A stretch of DNA of 26,543 bases from Hofstenia miamia (lineage: Eukaryota > Xenacoelomorpha > Acoela), in assembly GCA_004352715.1 (NCBI GenBank), contig SCFE01000076.1, positions 1,592,125 to 1,618,667 of the forward strand. The letters run 5' to 3'. Position numbers and translations under genes: made by a program. This document shows, piece after piece, positions 1 through 9,800 of this stretch. Within the stretch, counting starts at the first letter, position 1. Every line of letters begins with the position of its first letter. Below the pieces are notes generated by a model that had not been told where the DNA came from, did not search any database, and was given only the letters and a program-made list of their open reading frames with translations.

Positions 1-161
1 GCGCTTTCTGTGTGAATAGAACTATCTTTAAACATGTGTTAGAAAATATCGCTCGCGTTACCTTTAATTGGGATTGCGATAAATCTTTCTGTGTGAATGC
101 TCTCTCAGTAACTCAACTGTTTAAATCTCTAGCAAGCCCAAGCTCGCACAATCGCGCTGTG
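1..161. repeat. Shrinking-spacing CTGTGTGAA cassette, copy A (partial)
   Basis: Carries CTGTGTGAA at 8 and 89 and a third copy starting at 157 that is cut by the Ns at 162-164. Sequence between them matches the other cassette copies closely (AGAAAATATCGCTCG, AATTGGGATTGCGA). The left end lies outside the window. Confidence 0.9.
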
Positions 162-298
162 NNNATTTATTTTACTCACAAAGATGAAGATTTGACATCA
201 TTTAGTAATTCCAGTTTTCATTTGTATATTCAATAACACGTAATAAATTCAAAAATAATAAACTTGTTGTATGTAGATAAATCGTAATTTAAAATTAC

Positions 299-440
299 CT
301 GGTAAATTGTGAATAATTGCCAATTCCTTCCATTGCCTTTCCACAAAATCGCGATTATGATGTAATTTATCACTCGCATCATAAATTGCCTTACGATCTT
401 CTATCCCAGCTATAAAGAGTTCAGTATCGAGGTTTTCCAT
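299..440 (-). CDS. MADF-domain protein, first coding exon (partial gene)
   Basis: A 142-nt exon beginning MENLDTELFIAGIEDRKAIY and ending HNLPG plus one base before a GTAATT donor. The pattern of an acidic start, hydrophobic FI..I, K/R-A-(I/L)-Y-D, N-R-D-F and a W-K-E-L helix is the N-terminal half of a MADF domain, a Myb/SANT-like DNA-binding module common in insect transcription factors. The rest of the gene would lie beyond base 1. An in-frame ATG at 496 is possible, but the 19 residues it adds look unlike coding sequence. It lies on the same strand as eRF3, downstream of it, with the cassette repeats between. The family call rests on motif recognition of half a domain. Confidence 0.7.
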
Positions 441-875
441 TACGTACGTTGAGTTGGGGTATAGGCTCAAATATAAATGAAATCTAGGCTCAAACATAGA
501 ATGCTACAAACTGATTGGATGGAAACCAAAATTACGTTGCATCCCTAGATAATCTCATTTGCATTAAAGATAATAACAAAGAAATGTTATTGAATTCACC
601 AATTTGTTATTGTTTTTCTTAAATTATTTAATATTTTGATAAACCTTAATGCAATTTATATTTTTTGAAATTCTAAATTACGGGTGAATTAATAAACTTT
701 TTCTAATTGAGGCAGATTTTTAAGAATATAGAAATCAAAACATTTTTTATTAATAGCAGTTACTATAGTTCAACTAGTAACTGCTATAAATAAAAAATGT
801 TGTGGACAAAACCTATTTTACAAATATGTTCAATAATACCATTTTTGTGATAATAGTAAATAATAATTTGAAAGT
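441..875. other. AT-rich sequence, nothing identified
   Basis: Presumably the 5' flank of the MADF-domain gene. An imperfect inverted repeat around TAGTAACTGCTATAAAT (about 743-800) can form a hairpin of roughly 25 bp per arm. No coding frame of note. Confidence 0.5.
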
Positions 876-1366
876 ACATATTTTATACGTACTACGCACA
901 AATTTTTGGCATGAATTTAAATTATTGGGAGATGGCATTGTCAAAAATATTTAGCCATGTTTAAAATCAAATTTACAATCTTTTACAATCGCGCACTCGC
1001 GCGCTTTCTGTGTGAATAGAACTATCTTTAAACATGTGTTAGAAAATATCGGTCGCGCTAGGCTTTAATTGGGATTGCGATAAATCTTTCTGTGTGAATG
1101 CTCTCTCAGTAACTCAACTGTTTAAATCTCTAGCAAGCCCAAGCTCGCACAATCGCGCTGTGTGAACACCCTGGCTTTAATACATTGTTAGAAAATATCG
1201 CAAGCACAATCGCGCTGTGTGAACACTCTGGCTTTAATACATTGCTAGAAAATATCGCAATCTCTCTGTGTGAATACCCAAGATTTAAAGCTAGCGCAAG
1301 CTCGCTTTCTGTGTGAACGGAAAAAGCTCGCTCTAGCAAGCACAATCTTTCTGTGTGAATGCACCC
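876..1366. repeat. Shrinking-spacing CTGTGTGAA cassette, copy B
   Basis: CTGTGTGAA occurs at 1008, 1090, 1158, 1215, 1266, 1309 and 1351, so the intervals are 82, 68, 57, 51, 43 and 42 bp. AGAAAATATCGC and TTTAA blocks recur between the cores. A ~110-bp AT-rich leader (876-985) is shared with copy D. No terminal inverted repeats or target duplication were seen. The 71-codon minus-strand frame inside it is a by-product of the repeat. Confidence 0.93.
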
Positions 1367-1693
1367 TAATGCCTTGCCATGTACAGCCTATCTACATCTC
1401 CAATTGAGGTTGAATGCTCTCTCTGCTGCTAGGATCTTCCTTGTATCCCTGTCTAATTCCCTCAGTTCATTCTTATTCCACCTAACTATTCCTGCCGAAT
1501 ATCTCAACACTGGTATTGCCCACGTATTAATTGCCTTTATGCTGTTCTGCCCATTCAATGCTGACTTCTGTAGCACCTTCCTTACTCTCCTCTTGTACTC
1601 TTTCCTCAGCCTCATCTTCATTTCCACGTGATCTGTTCTGTCCTTCTCTTTTACTCCTAAGTACTTGTACCCCTCCTTGACTTCCTCAATCTT
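1367..1693 (-). pseudogene. Non-LTR retrotransposon reverse transcriptase fragment
   Basis: The minus strand reads GYKYLGVKEKDRTDHVEM, then KRRVRKVLQKSALNGQNSIK, then INTWAIPVLRYSAGIV and LDRDTRKIL. This is the end of the palm and the thumb region of a non-LTR (type I) reverse transcriptase. The fragment is cut at both sides: by the single N at 1694 upstream and by cassette copy B downstream. It is a dead fragment of a longer protein that normally copies element RNA at the target site. Confidence 0.85.
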
Positions 1694-1694
1694 N

Positions 1695-2030
1695 TTTTAC
1701 AATCGCGCACTCGCGCGCTTTCTGTGTGAATAGAACTATCTTTAAACATGTGTTGGAAAATATCGCTCGCGCTAGGCTTTAATTGGGATTGCGATAAATC
1801 TTTCTGTGTGAATGCTCTCTCAGTAACTAAACTGTTTAAATCTCTAGCAAGCCCAAGCTCGCACAAGCGCGCTGTCTGAAAATTCTGACTTAAGTACATT
1901 GTTAGAAAATATCGCACTCTCTCTCTCTCTTTCCCTCTCTGTGAACACCCAAGATTTAAAGCTGCGCAATCTCGCTTCTGTGTGAATGCCAAAAGCTCGC
2001 TCTAGCAAGTACAATCTTTCTGTGTGAATA
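1695..2030. repeat. Shrinking-spacing CTGTGTGAA cassette, copy C
   Basis: Cores at 1722, 1804, 1872 (one mismatch), 1978 and 2020, with the same 82, 68 and final 42-bp intervals. One unit is lost and replaced by a CT-rich run at 1917-1942. It starts right after the N at 1694 and lacks the AT-rich leader of copies B and D. Confidence 0.9.
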
Positions 2031-2156
2031 CATCCTTACCATCATCATCAGTTTAGAAAATATGCGATACATAAATTTACAATCAACTACATTAAAAATA
2101 AAATGATCTCATTACTTATAGACCTATACATAAAATATATTTAAGATCATCATACT

Positions 2157-2400
2157 TTACTGTCGAATTAATAATTTACCTTTTGTTGTTTCTTCTATAT
2201 ATTTTGCAATTTTTGGATGTTCTTTTCTTAGTAAAATTATAAATTGGTCTTCCTTAGTTTGATAGTGATATGTGCAAAAAATTTCGGAATTTAGATGACC
2301 TCTTAAATGTTCATTAAATATTGTTACAACATGTCTGCTATTTTGAAGAATATGTCATTTATCGCAATTATTACATGTGCATTTGTAAATTTGGGATGAA
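2157..2400 (-). pseudogene. Penelope-like element endonuclease fragment
   Basis: The minus strand reads YKCTCNNCDK, a stop codon, then NEHLRGHLNSEI and an open frame to the stop at 2157-2159. The Cys-rich start followed by a R..EHLRGHL block resembles the C-terminal GIY-YIG endonuclease of Penelope-like retroelements. It shares EHLRGHL(K/N)S with the second copy near 15100. A CTGATGATGAT motif lies downstream at about 2047-2057. The fragment is broken by the in-frame stop and lacks the reverse transcriptase. Confidence 0.6.
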
Positions 2401-2526
2401 ACTAAGGTTTTTGGGACATCGTTTTTGTTGGTAAGCATATCTTTTGTTTTAAATGATTTAAAAATTGTTTGAGTTTACGTTCATATTTACATAGTTCATT
2501 CAACAAACGAAATCATTAAATGAGAA

Positions 2527-3016
2527 AATATTTTATACGTACTTCGCATAAATTTTTGGCATGAATTTAAATTATTGGGAGATGTCATCGTAAAAAATAT
2601 TTAGCATGTTTAAAATCAAATTTACAAGCTTTTACAATCGCGCACTCGGGCGCTTTCTGTGTGAATAGAACTATCTTTAAACATGTGTTAAAAAATATCG
2701 CTCGCGCTAGGCTTTAATTGGGATTGCGATAAATCTTTCTGTGTGAATGCTCTCTCAGTAACTCAACTGTTTAAATCTCTAGCAAGCCCAAGCTCGCACA
2801 ATCGCGCTGTGTGAACACTCTGGCTTTAATACATTGTTAGAAAATATCGCAAGCACAATCGCGCTGTGTGAACACTCTGGCTTTAATACATTGCTAGAAA
2901 ATATCGCAATCTCTCTGTGTGAATACCCAAGATTTAAAGCTAGCGCAAGCTCGCTTTCTGTGTGAACGGAAAAAGCTCGCTCTAGCAAGCACAATCTTTC
3001 TGTGTGAATGCACCCT
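2527..3016. repeat. Shrinking-spacing CTGTGTGAA cassette, copy D
   Basis: Cores at 2657, 2739, 2807, 2864, 2915, 2958 and 3000 reproduce exactly the 82-68-57-51-43-42 series of copy B. The leader 2527-2635 matches 876-985 with a few substitutions. The right end after GCACCCT is the same as in B. Confidence 0.93.
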
Positions 3017-3685
3017 TAGTCTGTTGAGGTTGTCCCCTTTCTGGTTTGATCAGATGATAGTAGCCAGGGTCTTGACATTGTATATATTTTATTGCTAGAA
3101 TAATATATACCGAAAAGACAGCTCTTGGTCTTGAGTTAGTATTTAGATGTTCCAACTAAGAATTAATCAAGACTGGTTAAATCGTGGACTTGGGGTTTGC
3201 CCTACAAAGAATCCCCAGATCAACTTTCGGTCTTTGATGACCCCAGAACATGATATTACTCAGCCGTATGCAATAAATGGTCAAAATTCATGTGTCCACA
3301 ACATTAGAAATTGCTTAAACAAGAACTGATTTTCTGACTTTATTGTAGCAAAATGTTACATGCATACTAAAAAACAATGTGTAAACAACCGTATCAATAA
3401 GGGTTAAAAAACCCATGTACGTTTCAACCATTCTTACCTATACTAGCAAATTTCTCAGCAATTATTCAATTGACATTCATAATTAATGTATCAATATCAA
3501 ATAATAGTGGTTCAATTATATAAGAATAAACAATGAACTACTATGAATTCAAATGATATGAAAACGAGTTTCAATTACACTACAATAATTGAGAAACTTA
3601 AAATTAATAGCTTTCTTGAAATTATTTATATTTTTAGATAAACGGATTGAACGTGTATTTAACTTAAAGTATAGTAAATGCATAC
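3017..3685. other. eRF3 downstream region, nothing firmly identified
   Basis: The last eRF3 exon and poly(A) site would be expected here or further left. A plus-strand frame of 60 codons at 3147-3329 is not recognised. AATAAA on the minus strand lies near 3346. Confidence 0.4.
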
Positions 3686-3854
3686 CTTCGTCACGAAGCG
3701 TGAATCTACCCATTGAAGGAAAATCTGCAAATGTTTCAATGCATACAGGCCTAGAGGCTATGAAATGAGCTTCAGCCAGTTGATCTTGTTTGACGAATCG
3801 CGGACGTGTTTTACTTTTTTCTTGAGTTTTACGATCGATTAAACAAATAAAATT
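3686..3854 (-). CDS. eRF3: eRF3 exon 12 (domain 3, last one recognised)
   Basis: Reads [20 protein letters not shown] and ends MGRFTLRDE plus one base of the following Gly codon at a GTATGC donor. The family protein continues for roughly 15-20 more residues, so one more coding exon is required downstream. Confidence 0.95.
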
Positions 3855-6800
3855 CTAAATCAAATTGGTTTCAGATATTGCATTTTGTCTGAAAAAGTAT
3901 TTAGCATCATGAAAAAACCACAATTAAATGAGTGCCATTAGCATGATTTTAATGTTTTGAATACTGTTGATAAACACCCCTTCAAAAAATGTTACTAATC
4001 ACTTTCAGTTGATAGACAACAACATCAAAGATTAAGCGACGTTTACTCTGCAAACATCAAAACCCGCTTTTTTCAGAAGCGCTAAACTTAACTTAAAATG
4101 TATGAATGTATGAAACAAGCCTGTAGCCAGACCAAATCCCCAGGGGGGCACACCTATGACGTAATGATATATTGAAAGCTGATTAGTGGTGTGTTTATAA
4201 ATGTTTAAAGGGGGGAACCTTTTATATTTTTTTGGCACTACTGCTTTCATTTTTCTCAGGGGGCACAGATTTTCCCAGGGGCCGTGCCCCCTGGCCCCCC
4301 GTGGCTACAGCCTTGGTATGAAATAGACGGATAACATAACCATTTAAATAAAAAATAATTTAATCCAAAAAAATTAGAAATACGGAAAACAGTTTTGAAA
4401 TTACAATAACCAACAAAATATTAAATTTTAGCAGTGCTGTTAAACCATCATCATAACACCGTAACAATCGCTGATGTACCCAATGGTTTGGTAACACTCG
4501 CCAACTAGAACAAATTTCTAACCAAATACAAAATTAAATCTTCATTCAGTAGTGTGTAGATGGCAGAACTTCAATTCACAAATTTCAAAAACAATCACAT
4601 ATGTTTCTAAGTAGTTTGCAATAGACATGCTTGGCACAATACCAACTGCTAAATTTATTTTTTCATTTCTTGTATCAAGAACTAGAATAACTAGACGCAG
4701 AATGAATAGAATAGTGCAAAAATTAGGCTTACAAATCTATCGCTTGAAAATATTTTTATTTACTTTCCATAAACCCAAACACTGAAAGTCGATCTAAAAA
4801 TAGATATATTTTTAAAGAACGATGAATAAAGGGGAGAAAGTTCAATTTTTTCTAACATGTGCAACTCATTTATTACATTACACACCACATTTTATTTATT
4901 CAATTTACCTTATTAAACCATTGACATGCACTAATAAAATTTCACGATAGATTACATGTATATATGGTGTTTATGCTTTTGCAGCTGGTGGAGATCTCCA
5001 CAACGCTAGATTTGAAATTTGTGGGGTCATTATATACATATACGTGGATATCAACCCAATTTGACATGATTTTATCAATTTAATAAAAAACTACTGGGCG
5101 AAGAAAATGAATGGGGGCTGTGTGGTCCGATTCTCTCACCTACAACAAATTTATTTTTTACACTTATATTGATTCAGCGGCTTGTCCTTACACTAAAAAG
5201 GAGATCTCACCTAAAAGGCTTCTACAAAAGTAAATTTAATTGAAATAATTGTTGAATTTTTTGAATCAATTAGAAAATATGACAGATGTTAACATAAATC
5301 TGCACAAATGAACTGCAAAAAGAGCCTTCGAGTTAAATTATCAATATCATGCGGTTTCCTTCTTTCTTAACTAATAAACGGCAAATGGTGGAAAAATTAA
5401 TAGGTTTTAGAGATAAAGCTGCTTAACTACATAATAATTATTTTAGAAATAAAACTAAAATAAAGTATCTATTACCGACCCAAACCTTAAAATCTTGGTT
5501 AGGCAGGTGACAACTGTGTAGCCTTTACAAGAATTTCATTTATTCATGATTTCATGATTGCGATTTTAAGTGAAATATTATGAAGGCTAGTTGGCGCCAA
5601 ATGTTTTATGTGAAGTGTTTGCGCACAACGAATTTATTCAACAGCGAATAGAATAGTTACAAATTTTCCAGTTAGTTAGAGGAACCCAAAAATAAAAATT
5701 TGTTCTTGTAAAACAAAATTCATATATACATAACATATGCTGCATGTAAATATCAATGTAATAATATTTTGTACCTTAAATTCAACTTCTTCAGCTGCAG
5801 TATGGAGATGCATTACACATGAATATCCAGGAGCAATTAATGATTTGTGTTCAACAACGAATATCTAAAGGTAAATGAATATACAAAAGAAAGGCACGAA
5901 ACATTAAGCCTGTTCCAGAGATGAAAAAGCAAACCAAAGGTTAACAAAATCAAACCTGTGCTAAAAATTCTTGAGATACACGACAAAGGTTACTCTTCTC
6001 GCAGATAACAAATCCAATTGAAATTTCTTCTTCTTCAATGCCTTTCAATTTGAGTTCAATATTTTCTCCGGTGTAGGCTTCCTCGGTTTCTTCCTTGTCA
6101 TTGAACAGCTGAAGGATCTGAACATCTTGCTAAAAAACTCTTATGGTCATATAGTGAAACGAATTGAAAATAATGTTTTGCGCATCAAAAAACTCATAAA
6201 ATGCTACCACTTTACAATTCCGACATTTCCATACTTATGTATTTAATTAATAGCATCAGACAGTTTACTAACTACAATTTTACGATACTAAATTAAGTTG
6301 AATAGTAACTGTGCGTGAAGCTGAACTACTTATATTTGATGCCATTCAACAATTTAGTACAATATACATTTAACAGGTTTTAATCAGGAAATTATTGTTG
6401 TGCATTACTTTTCAATTAATTGTTTTTGTAACCCTTGCAAGTTACTATATACATCACAGTTACATCCAATAGTAGCATTCGTCGTCTCCTAGTGCAGTTA
6501 TGGAATTTAGTAACTGCTTACAATACTTCGCTTTTCACGCCACTAGAAACAAAGGGTATTGTTGTATATTTATTTTTGTTCATGATTTAGTATAAGTAGA
6601 GTGCACTGTAGATACATTTTTAAAGAACTTTACAAAAATGTTTTATAGGATTAAAAAATTAGTGTTATTCGTTTTTAAAATTTTCAAATTTGTTGGTCTG
6701 AGAGAATTGATTTATTACCCCATTAGATTACTGCAGCGGAGCGTAAATTTTGAATACGAGGGGCAACTAAAGATGTGCGATGATTCGATGAAATTTTCAT

Positions 6801-9800
6801 CGAATCGACTGATTGGTGGTTGATTCGATGATATAATACACATTAAATTTTTGTTCTTCAAGAGTGTTATATATTCCAGTTATGAGGTGTTGCCTCAGGT
6901 CTGTGAGAAAAAATGCACATAGCTTAAAGAAAATAATTGATTATAAGTTTTTTAACTCATCCTTTAATCACACAATAATTACTATTGATAAACAAAATTC
7001 AAGTTTTTGCATTGAAACTTAATTATTTAATTTGCATCGAATCTAAATCTAATCAGTTTCGCAAATTCGGGCATCGCATACCCTAGAGGTGAAGAGCTGG
7101 TGGAAAATTTTGTTGCGATTGTGCACAAAGTTGTAAGTGTGCACGCTACTTCAGCAAATTATGAAAATAGGTAGTAATTAATTAAAAGAGATCAAAATGC
7201 ATTATGTTAAGGCCTGGAGCCCACAGTGATTATATTTTCACAGAACTCATGAAATAATTGAATGTGGCGAAAATATTCGCTGTTGGCTTGCCTTTCAATT
7301 CTATGGCTTGCATCGTCAAAATAACATGAAAAATGGGATATTCTCGATCTCGACATAATGCGAATAAATAAAGTTTTGCATTCTGCATAATTCTTCTCGC
7401 ATATACTTGTTGTCAACGCTTAATGTAATAGACGAATATTTGAAACTGATCGAGGTCGTGAAAATCGAGAAATCATTTGTGATCCGCGTCTAAAACATAC
7501 AAAAACAAAATATTGCAGCAAAAGGGCCTTTGAGGTTTTCGATAGCATAAATTAAATTTAGTTGGTGAGTTGTTGAAAAGTGGATTATTTGCGTTCAGAA
7601 TACTTACGCATTGTCAAAAACTGTGATTTTAAACTGAAAAATTAATCTCGAAGCTAACATGTATAGCAAAATACTTTTTCTTATTGAATTGGGTGTTTCC
7701 TAACGATAAAAAACTCTAGTGTTATTTGCATATACCGAATGAAGCCTTTACGATCGCATTCCTTCAGCAAGCAACACATCACATTCACATTTGTGAGTAT
7801 CAGACAATTTCTGGAATTACATTTACCAAAAGTTTTCCAAATTTATTAATATTGTTAATACAATGGAAAACATTTATGTTTAAATATTCCTGACGATAAA
7901 ATACACATTAAGTCTAGAATCAATAATGTTCCCGTGTTTGACATTTTTTTATAAATATGCAAATCACATTAAAATATCTGAACATCAAATTGGATTCTCA
8001 CAATTGATGCCATTCTTACAATTACCAACAATCTTAAAACTAATTAAATCAAAAATCTTTCTACAGCAGGGACATGTTTAGACTGTGACAAAACATTTAA
8101 TTGTATTTAACTCTAAAATGCTGAAAGCAAAATTAGAGGAACAGGGTTTCAAAACATAGCTACGTAACCAAAGATACATGTTCTATAAATATGAATAGAA
8201 CTAATCAGATTAGACAATCTATCCAACGGCAAAGACATTAAACGTACAACAAAATTTTGTTTAGAAAAATGTAAACAAAACATCCCTACCTACCTCACCC
8301 TAGTCGTACACTCCAGTAAAGAAAAGTAAACCAGAGTGTCATAATTGGATTTTACTTTATTTAAGACACCGTACACTACCGTAATTAAAATAAACTAAAA
8401 CAATTGTCTAACGGACATAAATAATTAAATAAAACACAATTTATTAGGAAAAGTTGCAACTTAAAAATATTAGAATATATTTTGATTTAGTTATGATATG
8501 CATGCGAGTGTCAGTGTAATTTAATGAAAAAATTTAATTATATAATACTAATATTATGTGACATATATATACTAAGACTCTAATTATTTCATTATTTGTT
8601 TCGAAAATTTAGATATTAAGAACATAGGTTTATTAAAAAGAAGATCCTCCCCAGTTTTAGCATAGAAGAAAATCTACTCGAAATAACAGACATTATCACG
8701 AGCTACAATCAATCACAAAGTCACTTTAGTAAACAATGTTCAACAGAATGGCTCAAAAATCTAAATATTTATATCGTGGTACTTTGTCTACCCAAATGAA
8801 TGATTTACAGCAACAAAGAAGAAGCTCCTGTAGAAATTAATTCCTTTGTAATTATTGATTTTATTTATATACTGTTTTTGTAATAAATTTTTAGCGACTA
8901 TCAAATTGAAATCAATGTTGTTTACATTATTTTACTATATTTTACTTTAAAGAAGACCGCGTACACTGCCGTAAAGATTTTACTTAAAAATCGAACAGAA
9001 CCGATTGGTTAATTATCTAATTTAAACCTTACTTTACTTTACTTAAGAACCCGTATACTGGCGTAAAGTAAGAATTTCTTACTTTAGTTACAACTAGCCT
9101 GACATCGTACATAATTACAAATATGTTCAACCATCCGCTGGTTCACGACAGTTATTGTTATTTTGAGTGAGATCACATTCGAAGAATGTTCACAACAAAG
9201 TATTTTTGAACAATTAGACTCCGTAGCAACAAATTCAAGATATAAGCAACATGAAGATAGAGGACACGGACCGATAACGTCAAACGATATTTGCATAAAT
9301 CATGAATTGGAAAATCGCGAATTTAAGCAAACATTTTAAACAGAAAAATTAAGAATTCCATTGATAATTAGGGTTCAATTATTCGTAAATTGAAATTCGG
9401 TGAATAAACATGCTTAGAAATAGTAAATTCTATGTAATCACATCACGTTTTTACAAAATTAGCATTAGAGAACATTATTACGGATGAATTGTTTAGAAAA
9501 ATAATAAAATAAATGAATAGAATTCCTGATAATTAACAATCTAAATAATACCTTAGTAGGCATAATTACAATATCGGATCTGCCTTTCATACAGAATCCC
9601 GATTCGATCTTCCCACACACCACAGTACCCATGTCCTAAAATAACTCGAAAGCATAAACAATATTTTAATACAAAATGGTACCCTATATTTAGCAACGAT
9701 CGGTAATCGCAATGGTCCTTCGGTGCGTATAATTTTTGGAAGAGAATCTAAGTGATCAAGAAGACTTCTGCCTCTAAAGTTAAGTTCGGAGAGATTGAGT

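Larger units (their letters stand above)
6130..9551. other. eRF3 intron 9 (3.4 kb)
   Basis: Contains the candidate MITE at 6767-7086, the GTACACT repeats at 8298-9070 and the unrecognised frame at 9115-9339. In 6130-6766 and 7087-8297 I see nothing else that can be named. Confidence 0.5.

Noticed and set aside
1130-2994. Two nearly identical 71-codon minus-strand frames inside the cassettes
   Set aside because: They arise from the repeat units reading open in one frame. No start context, no domain.
876-3016. CRISPR-like array, from regular short repeats with different spacers
   Set aside because: The sequence is clearly animal nuclear DNA, the intervals shrink in a fixed order, and the 'spacers' are shared between copies.
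3340-3370. A TTTTTTAG acceptor before 3366 followed by a quick stop and AATAAA on the minus strand as eRF3 terminal exon
   Set aside because: It would replace the conserved domain 3 ending by three unrelated residues. Possible, but unsupported.
3410-3460. Minus-strand KFASIGKNG followed by a stop, resembling the missing eRF3 C-terminus
   Set aside because: No acceptor AG in the phase required after exon 12, and the motif matches only in part.
7207-7416. A 69-codon minus-strand frame as a transposase
   Set aside because: No recognisable motif. Its GC-rich end GGCCTGGAGCCCACAGTG hints at an element end, but no inverted partner was found.
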